Positions 55,357 to 63,344 of a stretch of DNA of 64,000 bases are shown here, piece by piece. Both the position numbers and the translations under genes were made by a program. How positions within the stretch are numbered: position 1 is the first letter of the stretch; every line of letters begins with the position of its first letter. Origin of the DNA: Acinetobacter sp. ANC 3929 (lineage in GTDB: Bacteria; Pseudomonadota; Gammaproteobacteria; Pseudomonadales; Moraxellaceae); contig NZ_KB849999.1 in assembly GCF_000369405.1 (NCBI RefSeq), positions 540,054 to 604,053 of the forward strand. The letters run 5' to 3'. The notes under the pieces are model-generated. The model worked only from the letters and a program-made list of their open reading frames with translations, made no database searches and was not told where the DNA came from.

Positions 55357-56823
55357 ATGGTAAAGGAAATTTATATCGCAGGTGAATGGCGATTAGGTAA
55401 AGGAGCTACGATTCAAAGTGTATTTCCAGCAGATCAATCGGTGAATGCTGAAATTTCAACGGCGAGTTTAGAGGATGTCAATGAAGCCATCGAAAAGGCA
55501 GATGCGGCTTGGCGTAAAGCCGAGTGGCGCAACAGCATGCCGCATGAACGTGCCCGCATTTTATATAAAGTGGCTGACATTATTGAAGCGCGTGTCGATG
55601 AGCTTTCAAAGTTGCAGACCCGTGATAATGGTAAACCGTTGGCTGAAACCCGTGCCTTGACCCTAAGTGCGGCAGCAACAGCACGTTATGTAGCAGCAGC
55701 CTGCGAAACCTTGAATGATGAGCTGACCACGCAACGTGCCGCAGATTTTATGACCATGAGTGTACATGAACCTGTGGGCGTGGTCGCTGCAATTACCCCA
55801 TGGAATTCACCCATTGCCAGTGAAGTACAGAAATTGGCACCAGCGCTTGCGGGCGGTAATGCAGTGATTCTAAAACCAGCAGAAGTGACTTCTTTGATTG
55901 CGTTGGAACTGGCAAAAATCTTTGAAGAAGCGGGTTTACCGAAAGGTTTGCTCAGTGTATTGGTCGGACGCGGTTCTGTGATTGGTGATGCAATTGTAAA
56001 GCATCCTTTGGTGCGTAAGATTTCATTTACCGGTGGGACCACTACGGGTCGTCATCTGGCACATTTAGCAGCCGATAAACTAATCACAACCTCTTTAGAG
56101 TTGGGTGGAAAATCGCCAACGATTGTATTGCCAGATGCCGATATTGAACTGGCAGCCAAAGGTGTAGCTTACGGTATTTTCAGTTCAGCTGGACAAGCTT
56201 GTATTGCGGGTTCGCGTCTGTTTGTACACATCAGTATCTATGATCAATTCCTCAGTCGTCTGGTTGAAATCACCAAAGGCTTGCGCGTTGGGCATCCTGA
56301 AACCGCAGGTGTACATCTCGGCTCTTTGATTAACCCGAAGCATTTGGCTTCTGTCGATGACTATGTACAGCTCGCGAAACAAGAAGGTGGACAAGTCCTT
56401 GTGGGTGGTCATGCCTTAACCGAAGGTGAATTTGCCAAAGGTAGCTATTACTTACCAACCATTATCACTGGTTTAAGCAATTCAGCACAAACCTGTCAGG
56501 AAGAGATTTTTGGCCCTGTGCTGGTGGTGATGAAATATGACGATCAACAAGATTTGCTTGCACAAGCCAATGACAGTTGTTTTGGCCTTGCCGCAGGCAT
56601 CTGGACTGAAAACTATCGTAAGGCATGGCAAATTGCCCGTGCTTTAGAAGTCGGGACGGTCTGGATTAATACCTATAAGAAATTCTCGATTTCTGCGCCA
56701 TTTGGTGGCTTTAAAGAAAGTGGTATCGGGCGTGAAAAAGGTCGTTTAGGCATTTTGTCTTACATGCAACAAAAAAGCATCTATATGGGATTAAGCGAGC
56801 AGCCAAATCCTTGGGCGAATTAA
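55357..56823 (+). CDS. Aldehyde dehydrogenase
   Basis: 488 residues. VVAAITPWNSPIASEVQKLA, the base Glu in SLELGGKSPTIVLP, and the nucleophile Cys in FSSAGQACIAGSR are present, and the C-terminal FGGFKESGIGREKG is standard. It should oxidise an aldehyde from the pathway to a carboxylate with NAD(P)+. The frame opens six bases earlier at a TTG, but the ATG at 55357 has AAAGGA at good spacing. It is followed by a ThDP enzyme that could produce its aldehyde. Confidence 0.92.
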   Translation: MVKEIYIAGEWRLGKGATIQSVFPADQSVNAEISTASLEDVNEAIEKADAAWRKAEWRNSMPHERARILYKVADIIEARVDELSKLQTRDNGKPLAETRALTLSAAATARYVAAACETLNDELTTQRAADFMTMSVHEPVGVVAAITPWNSPIASEVQKLAPALAGGNAVILKPAEVTSLIALELAKIFEEAGLPKGLLSVLVGRGSVIGDAIVKHPLVRKISFTGGTTTGRHLAHLAADKLITTSLELGGKSPTIVLPDADIELAAKGVAYGIFSSAGQACIAGSRLFVHISIYDQFLSRLVEITKGLRVGHPETAGVHLGSLINPKHLASVDDYVQLAKQEGGQVLVGGHALTEGEFAKGSYYLPTIITGLSNSAQTCQEEIFGPVLVVMKYDDQQDLLAQANDSCFGLAAGIWTENYRKAWQIARALEVGTVWINTYKKFSISAPFGGFKESGIGREKGRLGILSYMQQKSIYMGLSEQPNPWAN

Positions 56824-56861
56824 TACATTCATGGAATGAACAGTTTTTGAGGAATATACCA

Positions 56862-58502
56862 ATGACAGAACGTGTAAATGTTGGCGAAGCCATCGCCCGT
56901 GTTTTAGAAGCACACCAAGTAGACAGTATTTATGGGGTGATCTCGATCCATAACTTGCCGATTGCCGATGCAGTTGGTCGCCGTGAAAAAATCCGTTTTG
57001 TGGCAGCTCGAGGTGAAGCAGGCGCGGTCACGATGGCAGATGGTCACTCCCGTTTTAAAGGGCTCGGTGTGGCGCTCACCAGTACGGGCGCGGGTGCAGG
57101 TAATGCAGTCGGTTCACTGATTGAAGCAATGAATGCAGGCAGTCCAGTATTGCATTTAACAGGGCAAGTTGAACGTGAATATCTGGATCGTGATGCCAGC
57201 TTTATTCATGAAACCAAAGATCAGCTGACTTTCTTAGGTGCATCAAGCAAAGCTGCTTTCCGTATCACTAGTCCTGACAATGCAGTGGGCGTGATTCGTG
57301 AAGCGATTCGTGTAGCCACGACAGTACCGATGGGGCCAGTGAGTGTTGAGTTACCGATTGATGTACAAGCAGCAGAAATTGATTTACCGCTAAACTTAGG
57401 CCCAGTAAAAGCCCTTGAATTGCCACAGGCTGAACAGGTCGAAGTCGACTTAATCGTTGAAGAACTGAAAAAAGCCAAACGCCCAGTGTTCTGGATCGGT
57501 GGTGGTACCTTGAATAGCGTTGCGGAAGTTAAAGCGATTGCTGATCTCGGGATTCCTGTGGTGTCATCAACACATGCGCGTGGCGTATTGGCCGATGATC
57601 ACCCGCGTAGCCTAGGCGCATTCCATAACTCGGCTGGGGTTGAACAGTTACTTAAAGATGCTGATTTATTGGTAGTGGTGGGTTCACGTTTACGTAGTAA
57701 TGAAACCAAAACCTATTCAGTGCAATTCCCTGACAATACTATCCAGATTGATGCCAATCCTGTCGCGCAGCAGCGTAATTACAAAGTTCGTAACTTCATT
57801 TGTGGCGATGCCAAAGATGTGTTGCAACGGGTATTGACGGGCTTGCAAGGTATTTCAAAAGTCGATGCAGATTATGATGCAGCAGTGGTGAAGGCAAAAC
57901 AGGCGGCAATCGATGCGCTACGTACTCAGTTAGATCAGTACGCTTTAATCTGTGATCACTTACGTGCTGCATTACCGCAAGATGGCATTTTTGTACGTGA
58001 CATCACCATGTCAGGCAGTACTTGGGGCAGTCGTTTATTCCCAGTGCAAGCACCGAATCAGAACATTCACTCTTTAGCTGGGGCAATTGGTCTAGGTCTG
58101 GCAACGGCAATTGGTGCGTCGATTGCCAATCCTGATAAAAAAGTCATTGGTTTGGTTGGTGATGGTGGCTTGATGTTAGGGATTGGCGAAATCGCAACCA
58201 TGGCGCAAGAAAATACCAATATGGTACTGATGATTATGAATGATGGTGGTTATGGCGTGATGCGCGGTATCCAGAAAAATTACTTCGGTGGTCGTCAGTA
58301 TTTCAATGAATTGCATACCCCAGACTATAAAGTTCTAGGTGAAGCCATGGGTGTGAAGAGCTGGAAAGTGAGTAGTGCGGATGAATTCAAAACCGTGATT
58401 CAGGAAGCGGTTGAATTCAAAGGCCCAAGCGTGATTGAACTGGATATGAATTCAATTGGACCATTGAACTTTGCAGGTCCTCCACAGAAAAAATTGTACT
58501 AA
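56862..58502 (+). CDS. Thiamine-diphosphate enzyme (acetolactate synthase/decarboxylase family)
   Basis: 546 residues with the three ThDP domains. The catalytic Glu is in AARGEAGAVTMADGHSR near residue 53, a central domain follows (FWIGGGTLNSVAEVKAI), and the C-terminal ThDP motif is GLVGDGGLMLGIGE then MIMNDGGYG (GDG-xN). The frame is open to 56811, but the ATG at 56862 has GAGGAAT and the family start. It lacks ilvN-type partners, so a 2-oxoacid decarboxylase or C-C lyase role in this catabolic operon is likelier than branched-chain synthesis. Substrate unknown. Confidence 0.9.
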   Translation: MTERVNVGEAIARVLEAHQVDSIYGVISIHNLPIADAVGRREKIRFVAARGEAGAVTMADGHSRFKGLGVALTSTGAGAGNAVGSLIEAMNAGSPVLHLTGQVEREYLDRDASFIHETKDQLTFLGASSKAAFRITSPDNAVGVIREAIRVATTVPMGPVSVELPIDVQAAEIDLPLNLGPVKALELPQAEQVEVDLIVEELKKAKRPVFWIGGGTLNSVAEVKAIADLGIPVVSSTHARGVLADDHPRSLGAFHNSAGVEQLLKDADLLVVVGSRLRSNETKTYSVQFPDNTIQIDANPVAQQRNYKVRNFICGDAKDVLQRVLTGLQGISKVDADYDAAVVKAKQAAIDALRTQLDQYALICDHLRAALPQDGIFVRDITMSGSTWGSRLFPVQAPNQNIHSLAGAIGLGLATAIGASIANPDKKVIGLVGDGGLMLGIGEIATMAQENTNMVLMIMNDGGYGVMRGIQKNYFGGRQYFNELHTPDYKVLGEAMGVKSWKVSSADEFKTVIQEAVEFKGPSVIELDMNSIGPLNFAGPPQKKLY

Positions 58503-58543
58503 TCCCACTGAGCATTGGCAGTCCGTGCTGATGTGAATTACGC

Positions 58544-58571
58544 TTTGCAGGTAAAATTTTTTGCCTGCAAA
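58544..58571. repeat. 13-bp inverted repeat between the ThDP gene and porin gene
   Basis: TTTGCAGGTAAAA (58544-58556) pairs with TTTTGCCTGCAAA (58559-58571) with one G-U pair. No T-tract follows. It may be a weak terminator or an mRNA processing site that separates porin expression from the upstream operon. Confidence 0.55.
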
Positions 58572-58584
58572 TCGATAAAAACTA

Positions 58585-58602
58585 TGTTTTATAGGTAAAA
58601 CA
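58585..58602. promoter_or_regulatory. IclR operator candidate, copy 3 (porin)
   Basis: TGTTTTATAGGTAAAACA matches the perfect palindrome at 46370 at 16 of 18 positions. It lies 47 bp upstream of the porin ATG, more than 12 kb from the iclR gene. Confidence 0.7.
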
Positions 58603-58649
58603 AAAACAAGACCAACAGGATCGTTGGGACGAAAGCAAAGGAAGTAGAT

Positions 58650-59843
58650 ATGAAAAAGACATCAATGGTCGCGATGCTTGCTGCATTTTATTTGGGTATG
58701 ACATCCCATGCTTTTGCGCAAAGCTCAGCCCTCGAATGGAAAAGTGAAGACGGTACGGATTCAGTACAAGTTGGCGGTGTGGTACGACTCAATCAGCGTT
58801 ATGAAAATTGGGAAGGGCCGAATGGTGGATTCGGTAAGCTGTATTTCGATATTTTTCGGGTGGATTTAAAGGGCAAATTTGATGATGCCTATTTCAATGC
58901 CAGTTATTTATTTCAAGATCAAGAGAAACGTTCGATTGAGAAAGCCTATGTTGGCTATAATCTCAATGAAAATAATAGTATAGAAGCTGGTTTTGTCTAT
59001 AAGCCATTCACCATTTATCCTTATCCGCAAAATGGCTGGACTTATCATATTCCTTTTTTCTTGGGCTATGGCAATAACATTGCACCCGGTTTGAACTGGA
59101 ATTTTCACAACAAGGACTGGGATGTAAAATTCGGCTATTATCCGCAAATGTTGGATACTAGCCTACGTTACTCGCCTGAAAGTGCCACTTATGATGATCT
59201 TTCAGAAAATGCTTTTCCAACCCAAAAAGCCTATCAAAATGAAAAGCGCCATCAATTTAACACCCGTATTGTCCGTAAGTTAGAAACTGAGTTTGGCAAG
59301 CAAGAATTTGGTGTATCAGGTGCAATCGCGCAATTGCATAATACAACCACTGATAAAAATGGTCAGTATTATGCGGTCGGTTTACATACCGATAATAATT
59401 ACAAACGCTTTAATTTACAAAGCTCTGTGATTCATTATCAATATGATGCCAAAAATCCGGATGGAGTTAATAACGACATGACTTTGATGGGTAACAATGG
59501 TTTTACCCCTGCATATTTCATTGCTTCGGAAGCTACCGTAGCCAGTTTAAATTTGGCTTATACCTTACCTGTGCAGGATATGGGTAAACTCAAAGCCATT
59601 CGTTTCTATAATGACTATAGTTACATGGACAAGAAACGTGATGATTGGTCAGCTTCACAAATGAATACCACAGGGATGATGTTTATTGCTTCGCCATTTA
59701 TGGTCTGGGCAGATTACACTTGGGGTAAAAACGCTAATATTATTGGAGGGGCATCGAATGCAACGGGGTTTACCTCAACGGTGTCTCCATATAGCGATCA
59801 ATGGTTATACCGCATCAATTTAAATATTGGATTTAGTTTTTAA
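58650..59843 (+). CDS. Outer-membrane porin of the oxygenase cluster
   Basis: 397 residues. A signal peptide (MVAMLAAFYLGMTSHAFA) is followed by a barrel starting DSVQVGGVVRLNQRYENWEG and ending YRINLNIGFSF with a terminal Phe. Many Asn/Tyr/Trp-rich strands resemble phosphate/organic-anion-type porins (OprO/OprP-like fold), without the coiled coil of DcaP. An operator copy precedes it, so it should be co-induced with the oxygenase operon and admit its substrate. RBS AAAGGAAG. Confidence 0.85.
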   Translation: MKKTSMVAMLAAFYLGMTSHAFAQSSALEWKSEDGTDSVQVGGVVRLNQRYENWEGPNGGFGKLYFDIFRVDLKGKFDDAYFNASYLFQDQEKRSIEKAYVGYNLNENNSIEAGFVYKPFTIYPYPQNGWTYHIPFFLGYGNNIAPGLNWNFHNKDWDVKFGYYPQMLDTSLRYSPESATYDDLSENAFPTQKAYQNEKRHQFNTRIVRKLETEFGKQEFGVSGAIAQLHNTTTDKNGQYYAVGLHTDNNYKRFNLQSSVIHYQYDAKNPDGVNNDMTLMGNNGFTPAYFIASEATVASLNLAYTLPVQDMGKLKAIRFYNDYSYMDKKRDDWSASQMNTTGMMFIASPFMVWADYTWGKNANIIGGASNATGFTSTVSPYSDQWLYRINLNIGFSF

Positions 59844-59913
59844 ATGTCCGACTAGTACTTTTTCGAAGGAGTGAGTCATGTCTATGATTCGCTCTTTTTG
59901 TTTTGAGAGATTT

Positions 59914-60909
59914 TTAGCTGAGATGACTTTTTCGATATTCTGATGGTGTCAGCTTTTCCCACTGTTTGAAGGCGCGGCTAAATGCACTTTGTTCGGCATA
60001 ACCCAGTAACAGCGCAATTTCAGTCAGTGACAGCTCTGATTTGATTAAATAGCTTTTTGCCAATTCTAAACGAATACTTTTTACGAGATCACTATACTGC
60101 AGGTTATAACCACTCAACTTGCGATAAAAACTTCTTAAAGAGAGATGCATCTGTTTGGCAATATTCTCCGCAGAGGGTTCACCAATCTTGAGCATATTGA
60201 CGATCATTAGCTGTAAATCTTTTAAAAAAGTATCAGGATTTGGAATGCTCTTGAGTAATGCCTCAGCTTGTTGATCCAACAGTTTTTTAAGATGTGGATC
60301 ACTACTTGGGATAGGTAAATGCAGGATTTCTAGCGGGAGCCATAATTTTAAAACATCAGCATCAAAACTGACCGGGCAGCCATAGATCTGTGGGTAGGGT
60401 GTGGTATCGGCAGGGGCGACAGCAGAGAACTCAATCTTTAAAGGACGAATATCTGGTCGGTGTAAAATCTTTCGGATGGTACTCAATACTCCTGAAAGCA
60501 GTACTTCATTTGAAAGCTGAGAATTTTTATGCACGACAGGTGTCCAACACATACAAAAACGATCTTCTTTCTGCACAATCGAAAATGAAGCAGAGTTTTG
60601 CAAAAGGGGTTGGAAATTCTTAAAACAATTCAAAAAGCTGAGCAGATTGGGGCTAGATAATGCCAAGTAACCTAAAATATGAATATGGTGAGGTTCCGAT
60701 AGTTCACCAATATAATGTCCCAAAACAGGTGTCGGGTGTTGATGGTAGATTTCTTCAAGCAGATTCCACCATTTATGTAATGGTACTCTTGGTTGATTGG
60801 CATACTGTTGCATAAGTTCATTGAGTTGACTATTCGAAATATTTTGTTGCTGTAGATATTTGTCGATGAGTTCTAACAGAACGGATGGAATACTTGGAAT
60901 TTCAGTCAT
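59914..60909 (-). CDS. AraC-family regulator (OruR-like)
   Basis: 331 residues. The N-terminal ligand domain is of the AraC arabinose-binding-like type (PSIPSVLLELIDKYLQQQNI; HILGYLALSSPNLLSFLNCF). The C-terminal HTH pair has IAKQMHLSLRSFYRKLSGYN and IALLLGYAEQSAFSRAFKQW. The ATG at 60909 is preferred over 60945 because it gives the family start after GAGCAGAGC. It lies convergent to the porin, so it is not obviously the oxygenase regulator. It may control the hydrolase pair downstream or a distant target. Confidence 0.85.
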   Translation of the reverse strand: MTEIPSIPSVLLELIDKYLQQQNISNSQLNELMQQYANQPRVPLHKWWNLLEEIYHQHPTPVLGHYIGELSEPHHIHILGYLALSSPNLLSFLNCFKNFQPLLQNSASFSIVQKEDRFCMCWTPVVHKNSQLSNEVLLSGVLSTIRKILHRPDIRPLKIEFSAVAPADTTPYPQIYGCPVSFDADVLKLWLPLEILHLPIPSSDPHLKKLLDQQAEALLKSIPNPDTFLKDLQLMIVNMLKIGEPSAENIAKQMHLSLRSFYRKLSGYNLQYSDLVKSIRLELAKSYLIKSELSLTEIALLLGYAEQSAFSRAFKQWEKLTPSEYRKSHLS

Positions 60910-60945
60910 AATTGCTCTGCTCGTTTTGAAGTCAAATCCTTTCAC

Positions 60946-61365
60946 CCAATTATAGATAAATCATCGCAGGTATAACGTTGTTGATTTACCATTTTATCTT
61001 AGCCGATCCATTTCAAAGTTTTTATATCATCAAGGGACAGAATCATGAGCTTTGATTTTAAAATCTCTCATTAATAATCAATAAAATAAGACATAATTTA
61101 AGCGTAGTTCATTCATTTGCCTTTGGTTATTTCACGGTGGTATTCAAGGTCAAGTCTTTAGCGCTGAATCTTATTATTTTCGACAGATAAGTCTTTCAAT
61201 TCATTTAAAAAGAGTTAGGAGATTCTACTGATAGGTGTATACCTTTCTCAAGTAGTTGATATTGGAAAGACTTTATATTGATATAAGGTCTTTTTTTATA
61301 TTTTTAGTCGAAATAATAGGCACTGAATCAGTGCCTAAAAAGAGGAAAGTTTCTAATTTAAAGGA
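60946..61365. other. 420-bp intergenic region with a plus-strand terminator
   Basis: No ORF of usable length. A 9-codon frame at 61044 (MSFDFKISH) has an AGGGA ribosome-binding-like site. A terminator-like hairpin AGACTTTATA (61268-61277) with TATAAGGTCT (61282-61291) and seven Ts reads on the plus strand, although no annotated plus-strand gene ends here. A small RNA or a lost gene is possible. Confidence 0.45.
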
Positions 61366-62295
61366 TTAGCAGGCATGAAGTTTGGTCAGGGCTTTCACAG
61401 CAGGAGAATGGTTTAATACCTGTAGTGCTTTGTTGGTATCTCCCTCATAATAAGGGTGATAGCTCAGTTTAACCCAGTGTCTTAAGCTAGAAATCATCGC
61501 GAAAAAACTCGGCACTTGTTTACTGCGCGCATTTTCAATCGCTGTGTATCTTAATGCCCGAATCAGTCCGTAGTTTTTATAAGGATCTGCACGCTCGTCT
61601 TGTTGCGCCAGTTTTTTAAAGCAGTGAAAAATGGCGAAAGTGAATAGAGGAGCAACAGCCAACATAATCGTTTGGCGTTGCAGGTAGGCAAAGGCTTTGT
61701 TATTTTCGCCGCATAAATGCATATATAAATCGAAAGCCACACTGCGATGTTCAACTTCTTCAGCTAAATGCCATGTCATTAAGTCAGACATCATTTCATC
61801 AGCAGTTTTATTTTGCCATGGTTGATCATCGAGACACCATGTTCCTAGCATCGTCGTAAAATGTTCAACTGCAGCGGCAATACCTACGCGAATTGTGAGC
61901 CAACGATATTCTAAGGGGCTGGATAGGGTTAAGCCAAAAGGTGCTGTATTGATTTGCTTAAAGATGTTGTCTAAAGATGCAAGAAATCCATCAATATCAT
62001 AGTCATAATGACGTAAATATTCTTGGGCAACCTTGTGTGCAGAGGCATGATGCGCCTCCTGATACACAAAGCCTTTCACATCGGCGCGAAGCTTTTCATC
62101 TTTGACATAGGGAAGTGCTTCATTAAACGAGCGACACATCCATAATTCACCTACGGGCAAAATTAAATGAACGGCATTAATTAAATGAGTGGCAAAAGGG
62201 TTGTCATAGATCCAATGTTCAGGCGTATTGCTAAAATCGAATTGAACGCGACGTTGGTGCAGATAATGATTTTCTAGTCGTTGTTGGGGATGCAT
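61366..62295 (-). CDS. Predicted metal-dependent hydrolase (diiron-like helical protein)
   Basis: 309 residues of the PF10118-type predicted metal-dependent hydrolase family. Helical Glu/His motifs are GELWMCRSFNEALPYV, YQEAHHASAHKV and AEEVEHRSVAFDLYMH, which could form a ferritin-like di-metal site. A hydrophobic segment (IMLAVAPLFTFAIFHCF) may associate with the membrane. Biochemical function is not established to my knowledge. It ends a two-gene minus-strand unit, 11 bp after an epoxide-hydrolase-like gene, so the two probably act together. Confidence 0.85.
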   Translation of the reverse strand: MHPQQRLENHYLHQRRVQFDFSNTPEHWIYDNPFATHLINAVHLILPVGELWMCRSFNEALPYVKDEKLRADVKGFVYQEAHHASAHKVAQEYLRHYDYDIDGFLASLDNIFKQINTAPFGLTLSSPLEYRWLTIRVGIAAAVEHFTTMLGTWCLDDQPWQNKTADEMMSDLMTWHLAEEVEHRSVAFDLYMHLCGENNKAFAYLQRQTIMLAVAPLFTFAIFHCFKKLAQQDERADPYKNYGLIRALRYTAIENARSKQVPSFFAMISSLRHWVKLSYHPYYEGDTNKALQVLNHSPAVKALTKLHAC

Positions 62296-62306
62296 AACAC
62301 TTCTCC

Positions 62307-63149
62307 TTAGTTCACGGCATTCATAAAATAATGACTGAGTTGTTCAGCATTTTGGGCAGGAATCCAATGCGTTGCATTCATATGCACTTCTTGGTATTGG
62401 CCCGTAAAAAACTGTTTATTCAGTTCTGCGCTTTTCTTGCCAATGGCGATATCTTTATTTCCCCAAATAAATAGGGTGGGTACTTTTACTTTTTTAAAGC
62501 TGGAGCGAATAGGTGCCAAAGGCATACTCCGATACCAGTTAATGGCTGTGCCAATACGGTTTTCCTGAATGAAATGTTGGTTGAAGTCACTGATTTGCTC
62601 AGCACTCATGCCTGAATTTTTTAACAACAAATGACGGAGCGATTTCGCTCGCTTAAATAACAATTCAGGAATAAAAGGCAGTTGGAAAAATCCGATATAG
62701 TAAGAGCTCAAGATTTGTGTGCTGCTGAGCATCGATTTTAAAAATGCACCTGTATGCGGAACAGAAACGAGAGTGAGGTGCTTCACTAATTCTGGATATT
62801 GCAATGACAATTTACAGGCAACGATCGAACCCCAGTCATGACCAATCACATAAACGGGCTGTCCTAATAAATCGATGAAGGCTTTGACATCTGCAACCAG
62901 CGCATCAATTGAATATTGAAAACGTCCTTTTGGAGAAGCAGTCAAGCTATAGCCACGTTGTTCAATTGCAAAGGTGCGAAAGCTGTGCTGATTAAGGATT
63001 TTACTGGTGGCTTGCCAGCTTTGTGCTGTTTCAGGAAAACCATGTAAAAGAATAACGGGTTTTCCATCGATTGGACCCGAATCAATCACGTTGAATAACA
63101 AATCATTGCGACGATATTCGGTATATCTCATCGGTGTGTCATATGTCAT
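62307..63149 (-). CDS. Alpha/beta hydrolase, epoxide-hydrolase-like
   Basis: 280 residues. The oxyanion motif is LLHGFPETAQSW, the nucleophile elbow is VIGHDWGSIVAC (Asp, not Ser, as in epoxide hydrolases and haloalkane dehalogenases), and the catalytic His is in MNATHWIPAQ. The elbow GHDWG and the HGFP favour epoxide hydrolase. It is first in a two-gene unit with the di-metal protein at 61366. The start at 63149 has no strong ribosome binding site. Confidence 0.85.
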   Translation of the reverse strand: MTYDTPMRYTEYRRNDLLFNVIDSGPIDGKPVILLHGFPETAQSWQATSKILNQHSFRTFAIEQRGYSLTASPKGRFQYSIDALVADVKAFIDLLGQPVYVIGHDWGSIVACKLSLQYPELVKHLTLVSVPHTGAFLKSMLSSTQILSSYYIGFFQLPFIPELLFKRAKSLRHLLLKNSGMSAEQISDFNQHFIQENRIGTAINWYRSMPLAPIRSSFKKVKVPTLFIWGNKDIAIGKKSAELNKQFFTGQYQEVHMNATHWIPAQNAEQLSHYFMNAVN

Positions 63150-63162
63150 GTTTATCTACTTA

Positions 63163-63180
63163 TGAAATAAGCCTATTTCA
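63163..63180. promoter_or_regulatory. Palindrome upstream of the hydrolase pair
   Basis: TGAAATAAGCCTATTTCA is a perfect 7+4+7 inverted repeat 14 bases upstream of the hydrolase start, placed as an operator would be. No adjacent regulator with an obvious matching site is visible. Confidence 0.45.
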
Positions 63181-63344
63181 TTGAATCTTAATCAGCAGAT
63201 ACAGAGATGTCTTGACAGTGGATAAGGGGATTTAACTTCTTGTGCCATGCGAGGTGCTTTTGGCACATCCAGCATGTTGCTTGGCATTTAAAGATAGTTA
63301 TGCACTGTTTAATTTGTATGGGTTTGAGCGCTTACCCATTTTAG

